14,899 nucleotides of DNA, taken from JABCPE02 sp963519075. GTDB taxonomy: Bacteria; Bacteroidota; Bacteroidia; Flavobacteriales; Weeksellaceae. A model generated the notes under the pieces. The model ran no database searches. It was given only the letters and a program-made list of their open reading frames with translations, and was not told the origin of the DNA. The DNA is taken from the NCBI GenBank assembly GCA_963519075.1, contig CAUQMH010000036.1, positions 1 to 14,899 of the forward strand. The letters run 5' to 3'. Position numbers and translations under genes: made by a program. Below are positions 8,524-14,490 of this stretch, in pieces. Position 1 is the first letter of the stretch; each line of letters opens with the position of its first letter.

Positions 8524-8567
8524 ACTGTAACCAATTCTGTTTTTATACAATCAGGATTGGTTACAGT
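8524..8567. repeat. 16-bp inverted repeat (hairpin) between the lipoprotein gene and oxyR
   Basis: ACTGTAACCAAT (8524-8535) is perfectly complementary to ATTGGTTACAGT (8556-8567). The stem extends inward through a T-G wobble and CTG/CAG to 16 bp, leaving a 12-base T-rich loop (8540-8551). With one bulge it can also extend outward by four A/T pairs. It lies 25 bases after the lipoprotein stop and about 57 bases before the oxyR ATG. No T-tract follows on either strand, so it is not a textbook terminator. It could be a U-less terminator, an mRNA 3'-end stabiliser or a regulator-binding site. Confidence 0.75.
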
Positions 8568-8624
8568 AATTATGTAATTTTACATTAATGAAAATGAGTT
8601 TTATATAAAATATTTTTGAAAATC

Positions 8625-9569
8625 ATGAACATCCAGCAGTTAGAATACCTCATCGCCGTTGATAAATACAAGCATTTCGGGAAGGCGGCTTTGGCATGTC
8701 ATGTCACACAGCCTACACTCAGCGCGATGATTCAGAAATTAGAAGATGAACTTAGTATAAAAATATTTGACAGAACCACCCATCCCATCCGCACCACTGA
8801 TGCAGGAGATGAGATTATTTCCTCTGCTAAAGCCGTGCTGGATAACATTACAGAACTGAAAAATAAAGCTCATTCGCTCAATAATGTACTGGCTGGGAAA
8901 ATCAACCTTGGGATTATTCCTACAGTTTCTGGATTTCTCATTCCAAACGAAATTTTTGATTTTCTAAATCAAAACCAAAAAATAGAAATGAACATCCACG
9001 AAATGAATACCGAAAACATCATAAAATCCCTAAAATCTGGCGAAATAGATGCTGGTATCATTTCTACTCCATATCATGAAACAGAAGAATTTTTCAGCGA
9101 TTTTCTTTTTAATGAAGAACTGCTGATTTATTCCTCTTATGAAAATAAAGATGAATATTTTATAGGTTCTGAGGATTTTAATTCGGATAAATTTTGGCTT
9201 TTGGAAGAAGGAAACTGCCTGAGAAAACAAATGGAATCCATCTGTCATTTAAAGGAAAACTCACTAAAACCCAAGAATTTGGAGTTTTCGGCATCCAGCA
9301 TCAGCACTCTTATAAAAATGGTAGATAAAACAGGAGGCATCACCGTGCTGCCAGAACTTGCCGTGCAGCAGCTCTCGGAAGAACAGAAGAAAAAAGTTTT
9401 CCATTTTAAAAAACCTTTCCCTTCCAGAGAAATCAGCCTCATTTATTACAAACCAACTTATAAACAAAAGATGCTCAATGAATTTGGAGCCTTTATAAAA
9501 GAGGCTTTGTCAAAACAGCTTAATTACAATAAAAATCCGAAGGACTTCTCTATTATCGCTCCTCAATAA
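8625..9569 (+). CDS. oxyR: LysR-family hydrogen peroxide sensor OxyR
   Basis: A 314-residue LysR-type regulator with an N-terminal winged helix-turn-helix (about 1-60, MNIQQLEYLIAVDKYKHFGKAA and HVTQPTLSAMIQKLE in parts) and a C-terminal periplasmic-binding-protein-like sensor domain. In GNCLRKQMESIC the cysteines C198 and C207 are nine residues apart. This matches the C199/C208 pair of E. coli OxyR that forms the regulatory disulfide on contact with peroxide, so it should act as an oxidant-responsive activator. I chose the ATG at 8625 because it gives the standard MNIQQLEYL start; a TTG nine bases upstream is less likely. TATTTTTG (8611-8618) matches the -7 consensus but nearly touches the start codon. 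No catalase or peroxiredoxin gene is adjacent. Confidence 0.93.
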   Translation: MNIQQLEYLIAVDKYKHFGKAALACHVTQPTLSAMIQKLEDELSIKIFDRTTHPIRTTDAGDEIISSAKAVLDNITELKNKAHSLNNVLAGKINLGIIPTVSGFLIPNEIFDFLNQNQKIEMNIHEMNTENIIKSLKSGEIDAGIISTPYHETEEFFSDFLFNEELLIYSSYENKDEYFIGSEDFNSDKFWLLEEGNCLRKQMESICHLKENSLKPKNLEFSASSISTLIKMVDKTGGITVLPELAVQQLSEEQKKKVFHFKKPFPSREISLIYYKPTYKQKMLNEFGAFIKEALSKQLNYNKNPKDFSIIAPQ

Positions 9570-9577
9570 AGTTTAAT

Positions 9578-9609
9578 TTTGAAGTTTAATTTTTTTTATG
9601 TAAATTTGC
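9578..9609 (+). promoter_or_regulatory. Consensus promoter for metK
   Basis: TTTG (9578-9581) is followed after 19 bases by TAAATTTGC (9601-9609), an exact match to the Bacteroidota -33/-7 consensus. It starts just after the oxyR stop. Transcription would begin near 9613-9616, directly ahead of the riboswitch candidate, leaving a leader of about 140 bases. Confidence 0.8.
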
Positions 9610-9620
9610 TTTATAAAATT

Positions 9621-9681
9621 AAGAGGAAAAATTTGTGCTGATTGCAACCTCAATAAAAAATGCTAAAACAGAAATTCTCTT
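9621..9681 (+). ncRNA. SAM-II-like riboswitch candidate in the metK leader
   Basis: P1 is GAGG (9623-9626) with CCTC (9648-9651). Its loop ends in CTGATTGCAA, and the 3' side reads AATAAAAAATGCTAAAACAG. This resembles the SAM-II core as I remember it: a GAU-containing loop ending UUGCAA, then P1, an A-rich linker and UGnnGCUAAAA. An H-type pseudoknot can be drawn by pairing GCA (9644-9646) with TGC (9661-9663) and CTG (9638-9640) with CAG (9669-9671), extendable through AATTT (9630-9634) with AAATT (9672-9676). It sits at the predicted transcript start of the SAM synthetase gene, the expected target. AAGAG (9621-9625) can instead pair with CTCTT (9677-9681), competing with P1. Rfam has SAM-II families that I recall including Bacteroidota members. 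The class assignment is by eye. Confidence 0.7.
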
Positions 9682-9686
9682 TTTAG

Positions 9687-9749
9687 TTTCTTTATTTTGG
9701 TTTCACAGTTTATATAAATTTTAAAATCTATAACCCAAAAATAAAGAAA
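9687..9749 (+). promoter_or_regulatory. Long stem masking the metK translation start region
   Basis: Bases 9687-9700 (TTTCTTTATTTTGG) pair with 9735-9749 as 14 base pairs with one bulged A, closing a 34-base loop. The 3' arm contains the purine-rich AATAAAGAAA that ends 3 bases before the metK ATG, so the stem would cover the ribosome landing site. It could be the expression platform of the riboswitch candidate just upstream. Most pairs are A-T, so stability needs calculation. Confidence 0.5.
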
Positions 9750-9752
9750 TTT

Positions 9753-11033
9753 ATGGCTTACTTATTTACATCAGAGTCCGTATCTGAAGGACATCCAGAC
9801 AAAATCGCAGACCAAATATCCGATGCGCTGATAGACCATTTCTTGGCCTATGATAAGAACTCAAAAGTAGCTTGTGAAACGCTTGTAACCACTGGGCAGG
9901 TTGTCCTAGCTGGCGAGGTAAAATCTGAGGCTTACCTTGATGTGCAGACCATCGCTAGGGAGGTTATCAATGATATCGGCTACACAAAAGGCGAATACAT
10001 GTTCAATGGAGATTCTTGTGGAGTGATTTCTGCTATCCATGAGCAGTCGCCAGACATCAACCAAGGTGTGGATAGAATTACCCAGAATTCTGATTTTGAG
10101 ACCAAAGCAAACGCACAAGGTGCTGGTGACCAAGGAATTATGTTCGGATATGCAACCAACGAAACCGAAAACTACATGCCGCTGGCATTAGACTTGGCTC
10201 ATTCTATTTTGAGAGAACTTTCTGCATTGAGGAGAGAAAATAAGGAAATCACCTACCTTCGTCCTGATGCAAAATCACAAGTTACGATAGAATATTCTGA
10301 TAATCATAAGCCTGTGAGAATAGACAGCATCGTGGTTTCTACTCAGCATGATGAATTTGACACAGAAGAAAACATGCTGGCAAAAATCAGAAAAGACATC
10401 ATCGAGATTTTAATTCCAAAAGTTAAAGCGAAACAAAAACCTGAAATTCAGGCGCTTTTCAATGATAATATTACATTCCATATCAATCCTACTGGGAAAT
10501 TCGTAATCGGTGGCCCTCATGGAGATACAGGGCTTACAGGAAGAAAAATCATCGTAGATACTTATGGAGGAAAAGGCGCTCACGGAGGAGGAGCATTCTC
10601 TGGAAAAGACCCTTCTAAAGTGGATAGAAGTGCAGCTTATGCCATGAGACACATCGCTAAAAACCTTGTAGCAGCAGGAGTTGCAGATGAAATTTTGGTT
10701 CAGATTTCTTATGCCATCGGAGTTGCTAAACCTTGTGGTTTGTATATCAACACTTATGGAACTTCTAAAATAAATCTTACTGATGGCGAAATCGCAGAAA
10801 AAGTGCAACAATTATTTGACCTGAGACCTTATGCGATAGAGCAAAACCTAAAACTGAGAAATCCTATCTACCGCGAAACAGCAGCCTATGGACACATGGG
10901 AAGAAATTATTATGTAGCGGATAAAACCTTTAACAAAGGAGCTAAAAACGAGCTTACCATCAAAGGTTTAGAGTTTTTCACTTGGGAGAAACTGGATAAA
11001 GTAGAAGAAATCAAAAAGGCTTTCGGTCTATAA
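9753..11033 (+). CDS. metK: S-adenosylmethionine synthetase
   Basis: MetK makes S-adenosylmethionine from ATP and methionine in the cytoplasm, the methyl donor for nearly all methylations. The 426-residue protein has the N-terminal SVSEGHPDKIADQISDA motif (about 9-25) with the ATP-binding histidine H14. It also has the signature GAGDQG (123-128), the substrate-binding stretch GGPHGDTGLTGRK (253-265) followed by DTYGG, and the P-loop-like GGGAFSGKDPSKVDRS (278-293). All key motifs are intact. It is somewhat longer than the E. coli enzyme (384 residues). It is transcribed alone from a consensus promoter, behind a leader with a SAM-II-like aptamer, and ends at a bidirectional terminator. Feedback repression by SAM is the likely control. 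Confidence 0.98.
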   Translation: MAYLFTSESVSEGHPDKIADQISDALIDHFLAYDKNSKVACETLVTTGQVVLAGEVKSEAYLDVQTIAREVINDIGYTKGEYMFNGDSCGVISAIHEQSPDINQGVDRITQNSDFETKANAQGAGDQGIMFGYATNETENYMPLALDLAHSILRELSALRRENKEITYLRPDAKSQVTIEYSDNHKPVRIDSIVVSTQHDEFDTEENMLAKIRKDIIEILIPKVKAKQKPEIQALFNDNITFHINPTGKFVIGGPHGDTGLTGRKIIVDTYGGKGAHGGGAFSGKDPSKVDRSAAYAMRHIAKNLVAAGVADEILVQISYAIGVAKPCGLYINTYGTSKINLTDGEIAEKVQQLFDLRPYAIEQNLKLRNPIYRETAAYGHMGRNYYVADKTFNKGAKNELTIKGLEFFTWEKLDKVEEIKKAFGL

Positions 11034-11037
11034 AATA

Positions 11038-11064
11038 AAAAACCCACCTAAAAAGTGGGTTTTT
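11038..11064. terminator. Bidirectional terminator between metK and the convergent small gene
   Basis: AAAAACCCAC (11038-11047) pairs perfectly with GTGGGTTTTT (11055-11064) around a 7-base loop. The plus strand ends in T-rich sequence, and the minus strand also runs into T-rich sequence (A-rich 11031-11042 on plus). It can therefore serve metK and the minus-strand gene ending at 11083. Confidence 0.9.
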
Positions 11065-11082
11065 ATTTTGTCTTAAAGATAA

Positions 11083-11319
11083 TTAATCTTCCAAATCGTC
11101 ATATTTCGCCAATTCTTCATCACACCATGCGAATGCTTCTTCTACTACTTTTGTAGCTTCATTTGCAACGGTTTCCTCATCATCTCCTTCCAAATCATCT
11201 AACCATTCTACTTCTTCCTCCTCTACATTTAGGATAAATCTGGGATATTCTGTATGTACAACGAACAAATCCTCTGGAAATTCTGAATTATCTGCCATCA
11301 AAAACTTTGGTAATTTCAT
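11083..11319 (-). CDS. Small acidic conserved protein, function unknown
   Basis: A 78-residue protein starting MKLPKFLMADNSEFPEDLFV, with an aromatic core (VVHTEYPRFILNV) and then a very acidic half (EEEEVEWLDDLEGDDEE, about 33-49) followed by a helix EAFAWCDEELAKYDD. It has no signal peptide or membrane segment. I recall similar short acidic proteins being widely conserved in Flavobacteriia, but know of no function. The ATG at 11319 has a -7 motif upstream (11373-11380), and the gene ends 19 bases before the shared terminator. No terminator separates it from the upstream minus-strand genes, so read-through from them is possible. Confidence 0.78.
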   Translation of the reverse strand: MKLPKFLMADNSEFPEDLFVVHTEYPRFILNVEEEEVEWLDDLEGDDEETVANEATKVVEEAFAWCDEELAKYDDLED

Positions 11320-11356
11320 AACTTTCTAATTTTAAATTGTTTGACTAAAAATATAT

Positions 11357-11368
11357 ACCTTATAAGGT
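11357..11368. repeat. 12-base perfect palindrome at the predicted start of transcription of the small acidic gene
   Basis: ACCTTATAAGGT is identical to its reverse complement. It lies 5 to 16 bases downstream of the minus-strand -7 motif and 38 bases ahead of the start codon, a position typical of a repressor operator. Chance occurrence in AT-rich DNA is possible. Confidence 0.45.
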
Positions 11369-11371
11369 TTT

Positions 11372-11380
11372 GCAAAGTTA
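11372..11380 (-). promoter_or_regulatory. -7 element for the small acidic gene
   Basis: On the minus strand this reads TAACTTTGC, an exact TAnnTTTG match with the often-seen trailing C. It is the same core as the recA -7 element. No TTG is present at 19-23 bases upstream, so only the -7 half is supported. The leader would be about 45 bases. Confidence 0.5.
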
Positions 11381-11414
11381 ATAAATATAAATGTAGTTTC
11401 TCTAAAAAATATTT

Positions 11415-12257
11415 TTATTTTATTTTTTGTTGAGTAACGACAGATTTTGCTTTAGAAGTATTTTCAAGTGTAAGTAATTCTGTTTTTAATTTTAAATTAA
11501 TAGTCATGTCTATATTCTGACTGGTAAAATAATTATTTTTCATATCAAATAATAAAAAACCTTTTCCATCACCAGATGCAGACAAGTCCATGTTTTTAAC
11601 ATTCTTATCTCCCATTACAAAATCTATCAATATATCAAAATAGGCTTCCTCTTTTTCTACTTTTAAGAGTTTATATTTTACATTCATTTTCATTTCTATA
11701 TCGCCCACTTGCGGTATACTTTGTTTATATGGTATAACCATATCAAAACTATCACCTATTTTTAGACCTTCTTTAGGAAAATGAGTATCTATTGCAGAAA
11801 ATTGTTTAATCGATTCTATCAATATCTTCTTTGTATCTTCATCGATGTTTCCTTCTACATTCTTAACCTCCATTTTCTTACCATTTACAATATCACCAAT
11901 CAATTTAACTCCTTGTAAGGGAATTTTTCTATTCACTTTCTCTCCATTAATTTCTGCTTCGTAAAAGTATTTGGTATATTCTAATATGAATGGAACATTT
12001 TCACCTTGCTTTTTTTGTGTAGAAAAGGTACTTTCTATATCTGAATTTATAGTCATTTTCACCCCATCCATTCCTATTTTATCTAACACTTCCTTGTTTC
12101 CCACAAATTTATATCCCCCATCCATATCTATTTTATATTTAATTAAATACTTTGAATTTGGCTGAAATTCATGTTTAAAAAAATACCTTTTCTCCTGCCC
12201 AAAAACAAGTGATGCAGAAGTAATAAATAACAACAAAATAAATTTAAAAGCTTTCAT
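11415..12257 (-). CDS. Secreted beta-rich protein, probable DUF6263 family
   Basis: A 280-residue protein with a clear signal peptide: MKAFKF, a hydrophobic core, and a likely cleavage at VFG-QEKRYF near residue 20. The mature part is an alternating-strand, lysine-rich protein without cysteines, with recurring patterns such as YKIDMDGGYKF, KMTINSDIESTF and DMTINLKLKTELLTL. The strand pattern and overall size remind me of DUF6263 proteins from Bacteroidota, but this is recall and not a search. Export across the inner membrane is well supported; the final location is not. It starts 5 bases after the stop of the oxidoreductase gene, so the two are co-transcribed. By eye its DNA is richer in A/T than the flanking housekeeping genes. 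No terminator is visible after it. Confidence 0.72.
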   Translation of the reverse strand: MKAFKFILLLFITSASLVFGQEKRYFFKHEFQPNSKYLIKYKIDMDGGYKFVGNKEVLDKIGMDGVKMTINSDIESTFSTQKKQGENVPFILEYTKYFYEAEINGEKVNRKIPLQGVKLIGDIVNGKKMEVKNVEGNIDEDTKKILIESIKQFSAIDTHFPKEGLKIGDSFDMVIPYKQSIPQVGDIEMKMNVKYKLLKVEKEEAYFDILIDFVMGDKNVKNMDLSASGDGKGFLLFDMKNNYFTSQNIDMTINLKLKTELLTLENTSKAKSVVTQQKIK

Positions 12258-12262
12258 ATAAA

Positions 12263-13231
12263 TTATTTTTTATCAATTAGTTTCATAATTTCCAAAGCCA
12301 CTTTCAGCGCTTCTGTTCCATCTTCCAGACTTACCTCCACGGGCTTATTCTCGGTGATGGAATTTGCGAAACTTTCCAATTCATCCAAAATCGCATTATT
12401 TGGCTGAATATTAGGATATTCAAATATGATTTGGTTTCTTTCGCCCTCTGCATTTTGGATAATCATATCAAAATCTGATGGATTTTCAGGAGCTGGTTTC
12501 ATACGGATAACCTCCGCTTTTTTCTCTAAGAAATCCACCGAAATATAGGCATCTCGCTGGAAAAATCGGCTCTTTCGCATTGATTTCATTGAGATTCGGC
12601 TTGTGGTAAGATTCGCCACGCATCCATTCTCAAATTCTATTCTGGCATTGGCAATATCAGGCGATTTGCTGACCACACAGACTCCGCTTGCGTGGATGTT
12701 TTTCACAGGAGACTTCACCAAAGAAAGCAAAATATCCAAATCATGTATCATCAAATCCAAAACCACAGAAACATCCGTTCCTCTCGGGTTAAACTCAGCT
12801 AAACGATGGATTTCAATGAATTTTGGCTCGCTGATAAATGGTTTGGTGGCGATAAATGCAGGATTGTAGCGCTCTACATGCCCTACCTGTGCCCTGATTC
12901 CCTTTTCGTTACAAAGCTGAATAATCTCTTCTGCCTGTTCTAAGGTCTGAGTTACAGGCTTTTCTATGAAAAAATCCAAACCTCTTTCTATGGCTATTTT
13001 AGCATAGTCATGATGATAAAATGTAGGCGTCACGATATCTAGAACCTCTATTTTATCCAAGAGTTCATCCAAGTTTTCATAAAATTTATACCCAAATTCT
13101 GCTTCCAGCTTTTTGGAATTTTCTATATCTTTATCATGGAAGCCCACCAAATCGTATTTTTCTGATTGGTTGAGCAATTTCAAATGTATTTTTCCGAGAT
13201 GCCCAGCACCTACTAAACCTGCTTTTAACAT
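12263..13231 (-). CDS. Gfo/Idh/MocA-family NAD(P)-dependent oxidoreductase
   Basis: A 322-residue protein with an N-terminal Rossmann fold starting LKAGLVGAGHLGKIH (GxGxxG at 8-13), the family signature EKPVTQT (90-96, K91 the usual catalytic lysine) and the C-terminal domain motif DLMIHDLDILLSL (159-171), with H163 in the active-site position. VGHVERYNPAF (116-126) is typical of members acting on sugars or nucleotide sugars. This suggests a dehydrogenase of a sugar or UDP-sugar, possibly in surface glycan or lipid A synthesis, but the substrate cannot be read from sequence. It shares a divergent intergenic region with recA and is followed after 5 bases by the secreted DUF6263-like protein. 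That pairing does not clarify its role. Confidence 0.9.
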   Translation of the reverse strand: MLKAGLVGAGHLGKIHLKLLNQSEKYDLVGFHDKDIENSKKLEAEFGYKFYENLDELLDKIEVLDIVTPTFYHHDYAKIAIERGLDFFIEKPVTQTLEQAEEIIQLCNEKGIRAQVGHVERYNPAFIATKPFISEPKFIEIHRLAEFNPRGTDVSVVLDLMIHDLDILLSLVKSPVKNIHASGVCVVSKSPDIANARIEFENGCVANLTTSRISMKSMRKSRFFQRDAYISVDFLEKKAEVIRMKPAPENPSDFDMIIQNAEGERNQIIFEYPNIQPNNAILDELESFANSITENKPVEVSLEDGTEALKVALEIMKLIDKK

Positions 13232-13259
13232 TACTTTTTTGTATTTAAAAGAATTTTGC

Positions 13260-13267
13260 CAAAGATA
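13260..13267 (-). promoter_or_regulatory. -7 element for the oxidoreductase operon
   Basis: On the minus strand this reads TATCTTTG, matching TAnnTTTG, and lies 28 bases before the ATG at 13231. The upstream side is A/T-rich without a clear TTG at the right distance. It would drive the oxidoreductase and the secreted protein behind it. Confidence 0.5.
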
Positions 13268-13343
13268 AGGATTTTTTATTTTTTTCTTTATTCCATTATG
13301 ATTTCTGGGATTTTATTTTGATGGAAATATTTTAAAAACAAAA

Positions 13344-13376
13344 TTGATAATATCTACTAAAATATTTGTAACTTTG
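13344..13376 (+). promoter_or_regulatory. Promoter for recA
   Basis: TTG at 13344-13346 is followed after 22 bases by TAACTTTG (13369-13376), an exact -7 match. The predicted start of transcription lies roughly a dozen bases before the recA ATG. I see no LexA-like palindrome in the divergent region, so SOS control is not apparent. Confidence 0.7.
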
Positions 13377-13395
13377 AGGCAATATTTGATCGAAG

Positions 13396-14403
13396 ATGAG
13401 TAATTTAGAAGATAAGAAAAAAGCACTGAGTCTAGTCCTAGAAAAAATGGACAAGACCTATGGAAAAGGTACAGTAATGAAGCTGGGAGACAGCGCAGTA
13501 GATGATACAATAGAAGTGATTCCGTCTGGTTCTTTGGGACTGGATATCGCCCTGGGTGTAGGCGGATATCCACGAGGAAGAGTGATAGAGATTTTTGGGC
13601 CTGAATCATCAGGGAAAACAACCCTTACACTACACGCCATTGCTGAAGCCCAAAAAGCAGGAGGAATAGCAGCTTTCATAGATGCAGAGCATGCCTTTGA
13701 CAGAAGTTATGCTGCAAAATTAGGAATTGATTTAGAAAATCTTATTATTTCTCAGCCAGACAATGGAGAGCAAGCCCTTGAAATCGCGGACAACCTCATC
13801 CGTTCTGGTGCGATAGACATCGTAGTAATAGACTCTGTGGCAGCTCTTACTCCAAAAGCTGAAATAGACGGCGATATGGGAGATTCCAAAATGGGACTAC
13901 ACGCTAGACTGATGTCTCAGGCATTGAGAAAACTTACAGGAACTATCAATAAAACCAAATGTACCGTGATTTTCATCAACCAGTTGAGAGAAAAAATAGG
14001 TGTAATGTTTGGTAACCCAGAAACTACTACTGGAGGAAATGCCCTTAAATTCTATGCTTCTGTGAGAATAGACATCAGAAAAGCCAGCACACCGATAAAG
14101 GTAGGCGATGAAGCTGTAGGAAGCCGAGTAAAAGTAAAAGTGGTAAAAAATAAAGTAGCACCACCTTTCAGACAGGCAGAATTTGACATTATGTACGGCG
14201 AGGGAGTTTCTAAAATCGGAGAAATACTAGATCTTGGTGTAGATTATGATGTAATCAAGAAAAGCGGCTCATGGTTCAGCTATGGAGACACTAAACTAGG
14301 ACAAGGTAGAGATGCTGTGAAAGAACTTCTGAAAGACAATCCAGAGCTTACCGAAGAACTTAGCCAAAAAATAACCGAAGCAATTAAAAATAAAGAGAAA
14401 TAA
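13396..14403 (+). CDS. recA: Recombinase RecA
   Basis: RecA forms ATP-dependent filaments on single-stranded DNA, drives homologous recombination and stimulates LexA-type autocleavage where present. The 335-residue protein has Walker A GPESSGKTT (68-76) and the Walker B region IDIVVIDSVAAL. It also has the GDSKMGLHARLMSQALRKL segment and the DNA-binding loop 2 region GVMFGNPETTTGGNALKFYAS (in parts). The C-terminal domain is short and ends in a Lys/Glu tail (EAIKNKEK), without the long acidic tail of E. coli RecA. The start at 13396 gives the family-typical MSNLEDKKKAL. The gene stands alone between a divergent oxidoreductase operon and a strong terminator. Confidence 0.99.
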   Translation: MSNLEDKKKALSLVLEKMDKTYGKGTVMKLGDSAVDDTIEVIPSGSLGLDIALGVGGYPRGRVIEIFGPESSGKTTLTLHAIAEAQKAGGIAAFIDAEHAFDRSYAAKLGIDLENLIISQPDNGEQALEIADNLIRSGAIDIVVIDSVAALTPKAEIDGDMGDSKMGLHARLMSQALRKLTGTINKTKCTVIFINQLREKIGVMFGNPETTTGGNALKFYASVRIDIRKASTPIKVGDEAVGSRVKVKVVKNKVAPPFRQAEFDIMYGEGVSKIGEILDLGVDYDVIKKSGSWFSYGDTKLGQGRDAVKELLKDNPELTEELSQKITEAIKNKEK

Positions 14404-14434
14404 ATCTTTTCATAATTATATTTAATTTTAATGG

Positions 14435-14470
14435 AAACGCCCTGATGAAAATTTTCATCAGGGCGTTTTT
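14435..14470. terminator. Bidirectional terminator after recA (perfect 34-base palindrome)
   Basis: AAACGCCCTGATGAAAA (14435-14451) is exactly complementary to 14452-14468, followed by further T residues to 14470. The hairpin can form about 15 bp with an AATT loop. The A-rich and T-rich flanks let it terminate recA and the convergent minus-strand gene ending at 14491. Confidence 0.92.
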
Positions 14471-14490
14471 GGATTATAGGATGTATTCTT

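Noticed and set aside
8616..8624. Upstream TTG start for oxyR adding three residues
   Set aside because: The TTG lies inside the TATTTTTG motif and the ATG at 8625 yields the family-standard MNIQQLEYL.
10410..10811. 133-codon minus-strand open frame inside metK
   Set aside because: It is fully antisense to an unambiguous metK, its translation shows no family resemblance and no promoter or start context supports it.
12603..12869. Plus-strand open frame within the oxidoreductase gene
   Set aside because: It is antisense to conserved motifs of the Gfo/Idh/MocA protein and has no coding features of its own.
13377..13395. SOS/LexA box upstream of recA
   Set aside because: No palindromic operator was found between the promoter and the start codon; ATTTGATCGAAG is not a convincing inverted repeat.
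13313..13621. 102-codon minus-strand open frame across the recA start
   Set aside because: It overlaps the recA promoter and Walker A region on the opposite strand and looks like a shadow frame; the intergenic part is simple AT-rich DNA.
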